This document shows, one piece after another, positions 9,681 through 20,001 of a DNA stretch of 64,000 nucleotides. Positions within the stretch are counted from its first letter, which is position 1; each line of letters starts with the position of its first letter. The notes under the pieces are model-generated. The model saw nothing but the letters and a program-made list of their open reading frames with translations. It was not told the origin of the DNA and searched no databases. The position numbers and the translations under genes were made by a program. The DNA comes from Diphasiastrum complanatum (lineage: Eukaryota > Streptophyta > Lycopodiopsida > Lycopodiales > Lycopodiaceae): assembly GCA_029204225.1 (NCBI GenBank), contig CM055111.1, positions 4,596,433 to 4,660,432 on the forward strand, written 5' to 3'.

Positions 9681-10494
9681 GTCCAAACAACAAGGTGGAG
9701 AAAAGAAGACTTGCGTGAGATGCAGAAGAGACGGGCATACAGTAGATACATGCTGGCTCAATCCCAAGATTGAGTGTATTCACTGCCACAAGAAGGGTCA
9801 TGTAGCCATGGATTGCCGCCAGAACCCAAGGAACAAATCAGCACGGAACAGACGGGAAAACAGCAACAGTTCATCCTATGTCGAGGAGCCCGAGAGCTCG
9901 AAGATGGGCGAAGAAAGAACGAACAGAAACTGGTGTGAAGACGTGTGTGCAGCATCAACATCTGACACGTATGAGGTGATCCTAGACTCAGGAGCCACCT
10001 CACACTTCGTGACATCAAGACGAATCATGTCTGATTTCAGAAGTGCAGATCCTTCAAGATTCATAGTTCTTGGAGATGGATCTAAGCATCAAGTGAACGG
10101 TATTGGTTCAATATGGCCCAACACCAACGGCAGAGACAGACCGCTCAAAGACGTTCTGTTTGTGCCTACACTACAGCAAGACTTGCTTTCTGTAGCAAGA
10201 ATAGCAGATGCAGGGATGCGTGTGACGTTTTCTGACGAAGCATGCAACGTGGTTGACGCCAGTACCAGTACTTTGATCGCTCAAGGCAAAAGGAAAGGAA
10301 ATCTATATCATCTAAAGGTACGCCTACCTGCAGATCAGGTGCATCAGACTCATGATGACCAGTCAGACACTCTGTGGCACAGAAGACTATGCCACATGAA
10401 CTCAATGGCACTTTACCAAGCAAGCCATCATGGAGCAATAACAGGGGTCACATCTCGAATGCAACCAGTTCGACCACCTGTGATGCACGTTTGA
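9681..10494 (+). pseudogene. Copia-A gag zinc knuckles and protease
   Basis: The open frame starts inside the LTR at 9628, so the first 20 or so residues are LTR-derived. It carries two CCHC knuckles, CVRCRRDGHTVDTC (residues 29-42) and CIHCHKKGHVAMDC (50-63), both complete. Aspartic protease follows with the intact active site DSGATSHF (Asp120), then the GAG-pre-integrase start LWHRRLCHMNSMALY before a frameshift. The gag capsid part is missing because of the 5' deletion. The protease looks intact but cannot be produced normally. Confidence 0.85.
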
Positions 10495-11638
10495 AGGGCA
10501 AGATGTCACGCACTCCATTCATCAAAGACTCCTACAGAACGACTAAGATTCTGGAGTTAGTGCATTCTAACATCTGTGGGCCTTTCAATGTGATCTCAGT
10601 AGGAGGTTCAAAATATTATATAACCTTCATTGATGATTATAGCAAATTTGCCAAAGTGTTCTTTATTCAGAATAAATCTGAAGCACTTGATAAATTCACA
10701 GAATATGTGAATTGGGCTGAAAGATGTACAGGCAACAAAGTGAAGTAGATCAGGACAGATCGAGATGGCGAATACATCTTGAATCGCTGCACTGACTTCT
10801 GCAATGATCGTGGCATCATTCACAGAAGGAGTGCAGCCTACACTCCGCAGCACAATGGTGTTGCTGAATGAAAGAATAGGACCCTGATGGAAGCTGCCAG
10901 ATGCATGATGGCCTACTCTAAGGCTCCAAGGGTACTGTGGACTGAAGCAGTAGCTATAGCCGCATACATCCAGAACTGGACAGGTAAGTCTGGTGTCCCT
11001 CACACGACACCACACGAGTTATGGTGGGGTAGAAAGCCCAACCTGTCTCACGTCATAATCTTTGGCTGTGCAGCTTATGTACATATTCATGATAAGCTTC
11101 GAAAGAAGCTTGATGAGAAAGCCGAGCAGGGATTTCTGGTAGGTTATGACAACAATTCGTCATACTACAGAGTCTGCATGCCAGACACGAACATTGTGAA
11201 AACAGTGAGAGATGTCTGATTTGATGAGAGCAGGACAATGGCCAATGACGATCCTGTCAGCTACGAAGTTCTGGAGAGACAGTACTATGACCTGCCACGA
11301 GTGATAGAGGGAGCAGAGGACGAACTCGAAAACGAAGATTTTCGAATCGTTTCTCATTCGAGTGATGAATTTGAAGACGAAAGATTCGAGAGGCAGCCTA
11401 CTGCTACAGTTCCTGTAAACCAAGATGGTTCCGGACCGAGCAGAGCAGACAAAGGCAAAGGCATTGTTGTCCCAGGAGGATCTCCTAGAAGGTCGACTAG
11501 ACCACGAAGAGCGCCAGCAAGATATGTGCCAGGCAGCTCAGCTTCCACATTAGAAGAGTTCTGTGGATTCAGTGGCGAAACACAAACTTTCGAGGAAGCA
11601 ATTGAATGTCCAGAGAAGGACAGATGGATCCAAGCCAT
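10495..11638 (+). pseudogene. Copia-A integrase and linker, broken
   Basis: Integrase core blocks are TKILELVHSNICGPF, YYITFIDDYSKFAKVFFIQN, YTPQHNGVAE and ALWTEA-type VLWTEAVAIAAYIQNW. The second catalytic-region motif has DRDGEY where copia-B has DRGGEY. Stops fall after GNKVK (10746), within the E-K-N block (10870) and after VRDV (11217). The long charged linker leads to the RT N-terminus, which is cut at 11638 by an inversion. Confidence 0.88.
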
Positions 11639-11993
11639 AGGAAGTGAATTCGAGACGTATCCTGGGGGTTGATCCATATAGACCTCTTCGTCTAGTTCGC
11701 CATGCAAGAAGGCTGTCTTTTCGTCCACAATGTGGATCCTGAGGTCAAAAGCTGCTGCATATGCAAATAACAATCGTAGGGACGAATGTTTGACGACAGG
11801 AGAGAAGGCTTCAGAGTAGTCAATACCGTATCTCTGAGAGAAATCCTTCGCTACGAGTCTTGCCTTGTACTTCGTAACATTCCCATCTGGTCCGTACTTG
11901 AGCTTGAAAACCCATTTGCATTTGACAGTCTTGCGCTTATGTGGTAATGGCTCCAACGTCCATACCTGGTTTTTCCTCATGGACTCCATCTCT
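11639..11993 (-). pseudogene. Inverted reverse-transcriptase segment inside copia-A
   Basis: This 355-bp block reads as RT only on the minus strand: MESMRKNQVWTLEPLPHKRK, then [40 protein letters not shown]. Both sides are plus-strand copia. Copia-B has the same segment in the normal direction (60725-61078), so the order and ends can be compared base by base. About six bases are missing at the left breakpoint and four at the right. The segment is open throughout. Confidence 0.93.
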
Positions 11994-13122
11994 ATGCATG
12001 CAGAATGCATAGAAGTATCTACGGTCTGAAGCAGTCAGCCTGGCAATGGTATAAGAAGAAAGATCAAGCCCTTAAATCATTAGGATTCAAGCCTCTGTTG
12101 GCTGATTCTAATGTATATGTCAGAGTTACAGATGGGCAGATCATCATTGTGGCTGTGTATGTGGACGACACTCTGATACTTTGCAGGAGTGAGCAGCTGA
12201 TTGCTAAAGTGAAGATAGACATCTCGAAACATTTTGAGATCGTGGATCTAGGAGAAGCCAGGTGTTACCTAGGCTTGCAAATTGAAAGGGACTATGAGGG
12301 AGGTAAGCTATACCTTCACCAGTCCAGATACACCCAGAAGATCCTAGAGGTTTTTGGGATGCTGAACTGCAAAGGAGCGAATACTCCAATGCTCGCAGGG
12401 ACGGTGCTGACAAACGATGACTGTCCAACGGCTAAGGAGGAGAGAGAAGAAATGCAGCTCACACCTTACAGGATGCTGATAGGATCACTAATGTACCTTG
12501 CTGACAACACACGCCCTGATATTGCTTATGCAATATTCAAGATGAGCCAATTCTGCACGAATCCAGGCTCGACACATTGGAAGATTGCAAAACGCATTTT
12601 GCAGTATCTTCAATTAACGAGGGATTATGGCTTGTGTTATTGTCGTGATGTAGGTTTCAAGATACTTTCCTACAACGATGCTAGCTGGGCATCTCTCAAG
12701 GACGATTGTAAAAGCGTCTCAGGAGGATGCATCATTGCATCAGGAGCAGCAGTTCTGTGGGTCAACAAGAAGCAGACCATTGTGGCCCAGTCATCCTGCG
12801 AAGCAGAGTACGTTGCAGCAGCAAAGATGGCCAACGAGATAACCTGTGTAAGGTAGTTCCTGGACGAATTGGGCGAAACAAGAAACGAGCCTCTGGTTTT
12901 GCAGATGCATAACACCTCTGCAATACATCTGACGAAAGATCTTCATTGCGATCAAGTACTACTTGATCAGGGATCTAATTGAAAAAAAGATGCTGCAGAC
13001 CACCTTCATTGGAACGAAAGACATGGTTGCTAACATCTTCACCAAAGCCCTGGACAAAGGACTTTTTGAGAGACAGAGGAGCAGTTTCGGGATCGTAAAG
13101 CTATCATGCTTTGAGAGGGAGC
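11994..13122 (+). pseudogene. Copia-A reverse transcriptase C-part and RNase H
   Basis: RT resumes with MHRSIYGLKQSAWQWYKKK and the active site YVDDTLIL, then LGEARCYLGLQI. RNase H has SYNDASWASLKDD, KKQTIVAQSSCEAEYVAAA and the tail TKDMVANIFTKALDKG. A stop follows at 12856, and relative to copia-B about 25 bp are missing near 12940 (the block FHSKTKH). A purine tract gagagggagc precedes the 3' LTR. Confidence 0.9.
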
Positions 13123-14090
13123 TGAAGACACAAAACGTTTCTAATTACAAAGCTTTGCTAGCTTTCAGCCCTCTGCCTGACGGAGATATTCGCGAACACG
13201 AAAGTCAAGAGACACGAAGCACGAAAGATTCGCGAACACTTGACGGGAGACACGAAGCACGAAAGTTTCGCGAACACCTGACGAGAAGACACGAACACGA
13301 AAGATTCGCGAACGAGAATCTTTTGCGGTCCAACACGAGAAAGTCAGACGATGGAAACGAAACCCTTTCTACCCTCACGCTCCAGCAAAGATCATGCAAG
13401 TACCCAGGAGTACAGATATTTGATCTGATGGCATGACGTCAGCAGATACACTCTAGGTCGTGGCTAATCCGCCACTCTTGTAATTCTTTGATTAGTTGTA
13501 GATTTAGTTACTCTAATCTAAAAGGTTACAAAGAGCAACTATATACTTACTGGATGATACTTGATAGATAGATATATGAACATACAGATAGATGTATGAA
13601 GTAGTCTGATGCTAGTAAGCAATCAAGACAAAATACAGACAGCAAGTCCGCCTGCATGCGAGACGAGTTCTGTGAGCAGGATCCATAGTGATCCACAGGT
13701 TCGCTAGTAAGCGAGACATCCACTCGTGAGAGAACCGTATTTCTCTCACGCCAACGCACTGCGTGGATATGCATGTAGTGCTTGAAGGATCAAGAGAAAA
13801 TCAATAGATGATCTTGTAGCCATTGTGCACATGTCTTCTTTTATGATGTATGATCTTGGACGCAAATGTATCTGCTGTTATTCGTGTGTCTGATTCTCTC
13901 ATTCATTTTAATTCCGCACATTGGTTGAATTTGTTGAATGTTGTATTAATTCATAAACGTAGATCAGCAGTGCCTGATTACATTCTGGAGGACTGTAGGA
14001 GTGATTCAGGCGATCGCATCTGAACTCCATCCGAATTAGAAACTATTCACGATTGTTTCGCTTTCGCGATTTCTTTTCTCCATCATGTCA
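13123..14090 (+). repeat. 3' LTR of copia-A (complete, 968 bp)
   Basis: It starts TGAAGACACAAAACG after the purine tract and ends tcatgtca, followed by the target duplication ggtga. Its last 210 bp are absent from the truncated 5' LTR but are partly recognisable in the copia-B LTR (63.02-63.27 kb), which supports the end chosen. Confidence 0.88.
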
Positions 14091-14124
14091 GGTGACAGCT
14101 AGGCAAGTGTGGCTTGAGGGGGGT

Positions 14125-14267
14125 TGTTAGAATATCAATCCACACTCTAGAGAGAACTATGAAACAGGGCGATAGCTCAATGGTAGAGCATCCCATCCGG
14201 TATGAGAGAGGTCCTGGGTTCGAATCCTAGTCTGTCCATCCATATTATGATTTATCGATTTCTAGCA
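14125..14267 (+). repeat. Right terminal repeat of the tRNA-bearing element
   Basis: It spans 143 bp, from TGTTAG after the purine tract to TCTAGCA before the duplicated GAAAT. It contains a 72-nt tRNA-like unit at 14167-14238. The A box is tagctcaatgg and the B box is a perfect ggttcgaatcc. The T arm pairs fully (ctggg/cctag) and the 3' side tctgtcca pairs with the left copy's gggcgga. Confidence 0.7.
14167..14238 (+). pseudogene. tRNA-like sequence (Pol III A and B boxes)
   Basis: The length and arms fit a tRNA, and the D arm (agctcaatggtagagc) and T arm are good. The acceptor stem has lost a base relative to the copy at 8813. The anticodon stem has a C-A mismatch, and the loop (tccggta) lacks the invariant U33. 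I therefore cannot assign an amino acid and call it tRNA-derived, not a working tRNA. It may still drive Pol III transcription. No clear T-run terminator follows. Confidence 0.6.
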
Positions 14268-14272
14268 GAAAT

Positions 14273-14645
14273 CTGGTACCAACAAGAAGCAGCCACTGTT
14301 ATCATCATGGAAGCTGAACATAGAAGAGTTGCAAAAGCAGTTTGTGAGGTGATCTAGTTACAACCATTACTCGAAGACCTTGCACCATCGATGCTTTATT
14401 GGATGCTTTATTGTGACAACCATAGTTATGTTTCACTTGCCAAGAATCCCATGTTCCATGCCAAGACAAAGCATATCGAGGTGGATCATTGTTTCATGTA
14501 GGAGAAAGTCCAGAGTGGAGAGATTGGGCTTGTGTCTTGAGACACGAACAACCAAATAGCAGATTTATTTTGTAAAGTATTATCAAAGCAAAAAGCTTGG
14601 AAAATCTCTAGAGATATGTTAAGAGTTGCAGAGAATGAAATAGCC
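14273..14645 (+). pseudogene. Copia-C RNase H fragment, right part
   Basis: This continues the gene broken at 8770: NKKQPLLSS near 14282, then in shifted frames CDNHSYVSLAKNPMFHAKTK and HIEVDHC, EKVQSGEIGL, and NNQIADLFCKVLSKQKAW. It has several stops and frameshifts, more decay than copia-A. That fits it being the oldest layer of the nest. No LTR could be defined after it. Confidence 0.8.
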
Positions 14646-15282
14646 ATTAAGAAGAGTAATGTCTATTGTACGTGTACCTCGCTTGAATTAAAAGTCATGT
14701 AACCATGGCATTTACATGTGTTTTTCAATATCATGTATCTACACATTCATGACCATAATGAAGTCATCACATGTAAGGACCTACTTAAGTAGGTCGATGG
14801 ACCTTCGGGGAGGTGGATAGAGCGTCAATAGTAAGTTTAGTTCTGCATCATGGCTTAGGAGAGCAACACAAGACAATGTGGCCGTGAGAAGTACAACCTT
14901 TCTTGTAGTTGTGCAATTAGTTATCAGATCAGTAAATGCTACTTTGTGCCTTCTGTTCTAATTTTTTTCACATTCAATTTCATCTTGTTATTGTGATATA
15001 TCAGTGTAAGGGCAGTGTTCCGTACTTGGATCATCATTTTCTTACAGTAGAGACTTCATTTGATTTTCACTACTCTTAGCGCTTGTCTTCATAATCAACG
15101 AGTCTAGCCTTCACCGACAACATTTTGCTCTTTGTGTAATGTGAAAAGCTGATGTGAATGTAAGTGTTCGTTAACTCCATGCAAATCTTTGCCTTTTCTC
15201 CTGTATGTTGTGATACTTTCTCCAGCTTTTGATGTTTTATTGCTCGTTTGTTGTTTCTCAATAACGATACATCGATGCGCAG

Positions 15283-15344
15283 CTGAACGTGAAGCATGTA
15301 ACTCTGCTGAGAGAGCAGAAAGGAAGGCTCAAACCAGGGACAAG
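15283..15344 (+). CDS. CCDC25: CCDC25-like protein, internal exon
   Basis: This 62-bp exon follows the acceptor gcgcag and precedes the donor gtatca. Joined to the previous exon's last base it encodes AEREACNSAERAERKAQTRD plus Lys, the charged helix of CCDC25 (family pattern AEREAxNSAERAERK). It ends in phase 0 and continues exactly into the exon at 15611. The reading frame is intact, and the match to the plant family form is strong although it is short. Confidence 0.88.
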
Positions 15345-15610
15345 GTATCATAATCTGTTCTCTCTTTAGGTGATATTGCAAAAATAGTTTATTAATCTGT
15401 ATAGCTATTCTCCTGATGACAAGTCCTTTGCCATCAGGAGTATGCAAGCTACCAATGTTATTTTAACTTTTGAGCTTATATCAAGGTTCTTGCAATGTTG
15501 GCACTAGCAGTATTTCTCTTTCCTCGTATGTTCATAAGGCCTAGTTTTCTGTACCTAGACTATTTTTTATGTTCACAAATCTTCACCCAGACAAGATATT
15601 GGGAACACAG

Positions 15611-15763
15611 AAACGTCGTGAAGAAATGGACCGCCTTGAGAAAGAAAAGCAGGCTGAGATCAGGAGTTACAAAGGTCTGATGGTTGCTGAAAATATGACT
15701 TCCAACAAAGATGTGGCTTCCAAAGGAAAATCATTGCAGGAGATGGAGGAAGATTTCATGTGA
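15611..15763 (+). CDS. CCDC25: CCDC25-like protein, last exon
   Basis: The acceptor aacacag ends at 15610. The exon encodes 50 residues and a TGA stop: KRREEMDRLEKEKQAEIRSY, then KGLMVAENMTSNKDVASKGK, ending SLQEMEEDFM. The strongly conserved C-terminal signature (SYKGLM..E.MTSN...SLQE.EEDFM) identifies CCDC25 with confidence. The three visible exons give about 100 residues, the C-terminal half of a protein normally near 210. The human protein has been described as a membrane DNA sensor. That role cannot be carried over to plants. Confidence 0.92.
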   Translation, partial: KRREEMDRLEKEKQAEIRSYKGLMVAENMTSNKDVASKGKSLQEMEEDFM

Positions 15764-16230
15764 CAAGAAATCAATGGATATTGGACAGCCTTGAGTTTTG
15801 TTTAGATGCAGAGCTGCCTATTTTGCAAGAAATTGCAGCTTAACTGTCATAGAGCTTTATCTGAAGACTCATGCATTTCCATTCCTTAATTTCAAATTGA
15901 TCATAGGTGATGCCAAGTGAAAATTTTCCAAACATGTCGACCGAATTGTTCTTTTTGGAACACTATAAGTTGCTCTAGCTCTTCTCTGGAAGAGAAGTGC
16001 AAGAACCTTTGAAATGTATTTCGAAGGAGCAGGAGCTGTTATTAATATGGGATTGTCAGCAGCAAAGGAGTGATTTGATAAATATTTGGACTTCTGTTGA
16101 AGGCTCCTGTTTATATAACTATTAGATTCTTGTACTGTACTTAACATGATAGCCATTAAGTTTGCGCAAGGACAAATTGTATTGTTTGTTCTCTTGCATG
16201 CCCTCATTTGTGCAGCGGATTGGAGTTGAA
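15764..16230 (+). other. Probable 3' UTR and downstream flank of the CCDC25-like gene
   Basis: AT-rich sequence without repeats or credible ORFs follows the stop codon. I could not fix a polyadenylation site. Confidence 0.4.
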
Positions 16231-16702
16231 CCCCTTACCTCATGGAGAGAAGTTCTTAACAGGTTACTAATTATTGGGGGGACAAGGACAAACATTGTTC
16301 AAAAGCATTGTTTCTAGTGATGTTTCAAAGAAACAAATGTGCATTCCTGATGTGGCACATAGAGTACAAGCCTCGCAGTACATGAGGTGAAACTTTCTGT
16401 CTGTAAGTATGCCATTCAAGTCTTGAACTAAAATCTGACCAAATTTATAGTTCAGATCCTTTGGGACTAGGATAGGAAATGGAGATCGAAGCGGTTTCCT
16501 CTGTTGTAGTTGCACAACTTACATTGCATTGAGTTTGAGGTGCCATTTTTGATCTTTCTGCAAAAATTGTCTTCTGGGTGGATGTAAATATCCACATCAG
16601 TAATGCGTTTTTCAAGAAATTATTCAGTTTCGTGCCTCACAAGTGAGCAGACCCTCAGGAGTATGGTCTTCTCTGCACCAAACAGGGTCAAAGGAGGGGA
16701 AT

Positions 16703-16762
<60 letters not shown>

Positions 16763-19079
16763 GCGATTCTTCTGATTTAAAAAAAACATTGACATCTTGA
16801 GATGTCGTAGCTCTTGCTCTTACTCTTGCATGAAGGCCCTGGTGAACCAATCAGCTGCTAGAAAAAAGAGCAAAGAGCATGAGTCAAAGACTAGATGCCC
16901 CTAATTGATGCTGAATGGTGAAGTGGGTTGAGCACCAATGGCCTTTGTTTCAAAAAATAAATTATGCTCAACTGCAAGTGGTTAGGACTGACTTGAACTG
17001 ACATTAGTCAAAAAGGGCTTAATTAAGTGCTTCTTAATTGCAGGTGGGACAGGGCCCTTCACATGTTGAGATTTTACTTATTGCTAGTAAAGATTGCGCT
17101 TTTTATAGAATTGATTTGTTTGTGTGTGATTTGTGTGCATCAAAATACCTAAAAACCTTAATGTTTTCAAGACAACCATAATAATTGGTACCTTCATTAA
17201 ACACATTATATTTCAATACATTGCAAAGATCTGTTACTACTTGATCTTTATGCACAGAGAGGTCGCCAATCCTGCAAGTCGAAGGGAACCTAATGCTTGC
17301 ACACAGAATACTAGGCCAAGTGATAATAGCAATAGTCAAAAGTACTAGTATGTAAATAGTTATTCACATCTCAGTAATGTTAAAAGTGGCAATTAGCATC
17401 GCTTTTGGCAACACACACAAAAAGAAAAGGATGTTTTTAGGCACGCTACATTGCCACATGAGCTCTTAGTTGGAATTTTGACATTTTTCATCATGTGGCA
17501 CATCCGCGCGAAACCTTTTTTTGAAGAATGCACCAACCAAAAATGGGCATGATAAAAGACCAGCAAGCTTTTTATCGGACGATATTGTTGTGAGCAGTTT
17601 AAAAAAAAGAAATCCAAAGTAAAAGAGATGGCAAAAAGTGGTGTGGGCATTGTGGCATGCAAAATTTGTCATTAAGTGCTGTTTATTGAATTTTTTTTTT
17701 TTGCCTAGTTTGCCATACGTGGCAATATTATAAAGACATTTTGGAGGTTTTATAAAAGTTGCAAAAAAAAAAAGGTTTCCTAAATTTTATTTTGGATGGA
17801 CGTATATCGAGCAATAGGTTCGTACATAGAAATTGTATTATTGATGAATGATTAATTGATTGATGATGAACTAGTGGTCAATGTGTTGGGCAATCTATTC
17901 ATATGAGGTTGCATTTAAATTAGAAGAATAAATTCAATGTATGGATCTATCAAAAGGATGGATTGCTAAAATAGCCAAATAGAAATTAAAACTATTGAAA
18001 CCCAGTAGATCCAAAACAAATTATATATGAACTATTATTTTATTATAAAATTGGTTGTGACAGATATATTTTATTCATCATCACAAGATTAAAAGCTTAT
18101 CAGCCAATACATCTTGCAACTTAGCAATGCTCAAAAAAAATTGTCGTCACTATAGTTTTTGGACCCCCTCATGTAGAGCGTCACTATTGTTCATTTGATC
18201 ATTCTTGAAATCATCTGATCAATTTATGGAATTTTTAGCATTTAAAGCACTCGGAGATACTCTTGTATCCTCATCGAACATGTTTGTGTTGTTAGAATTA
18301 TAATTCTTCATTCAAATATCAGCATATGCATTTTTTATTACAAATCTTGCACATAATTAACTTGAAAATCCTGTTCCTAGTTGTTGTTTAGTCAATCTGG
18401 TTGAAAAATTAACTATACATTCAATGATGTTTATATGAACAACTTGTTTTCATCATTGAACTATAGTTCACAATATAGAGATGTAACGAAAGAGTGTAGA
18501 TGTTTAATATATTGGTTATGACTATGAGAAACTGAAATTTTTGGGCCTTGATAGGATCTAATCAATCCACAAGAGGGATTGGATGCATTGCTACCTTCAT
18601 CTCCATCAATATTGAAAGTTAGTATTGGCACAATGTAGACTATCAAACAAGAACAATAAAAAAAGTGTTGAATGACCAAAAGAGCTTGACAAGTGTGAAG
18701 TACATCCTAATGTATGAAAATAGAGTTGAGAGAAAAGCAAGTGATCATTAAAGCATTGAACTCAAAGAAATGCATGCAAATGGATGATCTACACAAGCTA
18801 GTAAGTAAAATCTCCAAAAATCTTCAACTCCAATTTTCAATGTGTAGAATGAGCTCCAAAAAGAGCATATACAAAAAGTGATGGAGCATGCTAGTCTAAG
18901 TTGATTTCACACGTGTCAGAGGGCCATGTGATCAATCCTTAACCTACTCCTAACCATCCAATCAAATTGCACCTGTCTAAAATTCCTAAATTCAAGGAAA
19001 TTGATCTGAACTTATAGAAACTTGCCAAATGACCTTAACTGCTCATGCGATTTGGTACTAGCCTACCTAGGCCTATCAC
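16231..19079. other. AT-rich intergenic DNA
   Basis: There is no credible gene. It holds a (CT)n run, several poly-A/poly-T tracts (for example about 17690-17705 and 17765-17775), and AT-rich unique-looking sequence. The part from about 18890 to 19093 may belong to an antisense LTR ending gctccaca. Confidence 0.4.
16704..16759. repeat. (CT)n microsatellite
   Basis: About 56 bp of uninterrupted CT dinucleotides. Confidence 0.97.
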
Positions 19080-19093
19080 TCACATGCTCCACA

Positions 19094-19985
19094 CTTGTGG
19101 AATCACTCTATGTACAATCCTCAAATTAGCTTGATTAAAGTATGACAAATTATGCATAACTTCAAGGGCCGATTTTGGCTTCATATATGGATCATTTATA
19201 GGTATAATGGTGTGAAGATTAGCCGATGATGCATGATCACCATGTCCAAGATAGAATCTTCTTGAAGTTGACCCCTTCCAAGATGAAGTGGAGTATTTAG
19301 GCAACTTGTGTGAATGTGATCCACTGTTAGGTGAATATGTATCCCAAGGCACATCTTTTTCTTTCTGCTTATCACTAGCAACCTTCGTCTTTTTCAATCC
19401 AATATGTTTTTGTTTAACTCTCCATCTTGTCTTCATGATTGGCAAAGTACAACAACCATAATCTTCAACTTGATGCTCAACCTATGGTGGTGGTGTTGTT
19501 TCATCCTTAGTGAGCTACTTGTATAGTTCTTCACTATCTTTTTCATCATTTGCAAACCTATGAATCTCATCAAATATGATGTCACAACTTATGTACATGC
19601 ATCCTCAAGTGGATCATAGCACCTACATCATCGAATCCTTTAAACATGCATTTCAAAGATTTCACTTCCATCTTGCTTCTCTCACTCTTAAGGATATGAA
19701 CATAGACTTGCCATCCAAACACATGCAAACCATCCATCTTAGGCCTTCTACCACTGAATGTCTCATCTGGTGTGCGATTGGATATAACGACAATTGGGTT
19801 TCTATTCTGAAAAATACGGCCGTTCTCATAGCTTCAGCCCAAAAAGAATCCATGATTTCCATGTGTGCCATCATTGCCCTAGTGAGTGGCTTCAACTATA
19901 GTGTGACTATTTTTTTCAGCTATCCCATTTTGTTGAGGTGTATCAACTTGTGCAAGTTATTACTTAATGCCATTCTTCTATAAGA
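19094..19985 (-). pseudogene. Copia-D integrase C-part and linker (antisense)
   Basis: On the minus strand, across frameshifts, it reads QLAQVDTPQQNGIAE, then RTPDETFSGRRPKMDGLHVF, GWQVYVHILKSERSKMEVKS and the linker with DKQKEKDVPWDTYSP. These are copia integrase end and linker blocks. Several stops are present. The RT is missing, and the sequence ends near 19093 at gctccaca, the inverse of a possible LTR start. Confidence 0.75.
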
Positions 19986-20001
19986 ATAAGCATATATGTA
20001 G

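Larger units (their letters stand above)
8916..14090 (+). mobile_element. Copia-A, Ty1/copia retrotransposon with two LTRs
   Basis: LTRs at 8916-9680 and 13123-14090 start TGAAGA and the complete right one ends TGTCA. The target duplication GGTGA flanks the element (8911-8915 and 14091-14095). Internal order is gag knuckles, protease, integrase, RT and RNase H, the copia order. The left LTR is fused directly to the gag zinc knuckles, so the end of the LTR, the primer-binding site and the gag N-terminus are deleted. A 355-bp part of RT is inverted. The two LTRs differ by roughly a few percent by eye. A 5'-truncated relative (copia-B) is at 59.5-63.3 kb. Confidence 0.88.
8771..14267 (+). mobile_element. 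Small LTR element with tRNA-like unit in its repeats, interrupted by copia-A
   Basis: It is flanked by a 5-bp duplication GAAAT (8766-8770 and 14268-14272). Removing it rejoins a copia RNase H gene at adjacent conserved blocks. The left repeat starts tcttggaatatc and the right one tgttagaatatc, and both continue almost identically for about 100 bp. The right repeat follows a purine tract (gaggggggt) and ends tctagca. Without the 5.2-kb copia-A inserted at 8916-14090 the element is only about 315 bp, the size class of TRIM elements. Each repeat holds a tRNA-like sequence with A and B boxes. It encodes no protein. The 3' end of the left repeat and the primer-binding site are missing. Confidence 0.65.
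2752..15282 (+). other. 12.5-kb intron of the CCDC25-like gene filled with transposons
   Basis: The donor is gtacttgcc at 2752 and the acceptor gcgcag ends at 15282. The flanking exons are in compatible phase and encode adjacent parts of one protein family, so this whole block must be spliced out if the gene works. It contains pieces of at least three copia lineages, several hAT fragments, SNF2 pseudogene fragments, and the nested tRNA-bearing element plus copia-A. Stretches between these entries (about 2752-3150, 3935-4095, 5546-5790, 6570-7040, 14650-15280) show nothing I can name. Confidence 0.85.

Noticed and set aside
14167-14238. Functional tRNA gene
   Set aside because: Good A and B boxes, but the acceptor stem has lost a base and the anticodon arm is not canonical; it is embedded in a terminal repeat.
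15076-15447. 123-codon minus-strand ORF
   Set aside because: Overlaps the CCDC25 exon at 15283 in antisense and has no conserved features.
16704-16759. CRISPR array or satellite
   Set aside because: Simple dinucleotide repeat without spacers; the context is eukaryotic.
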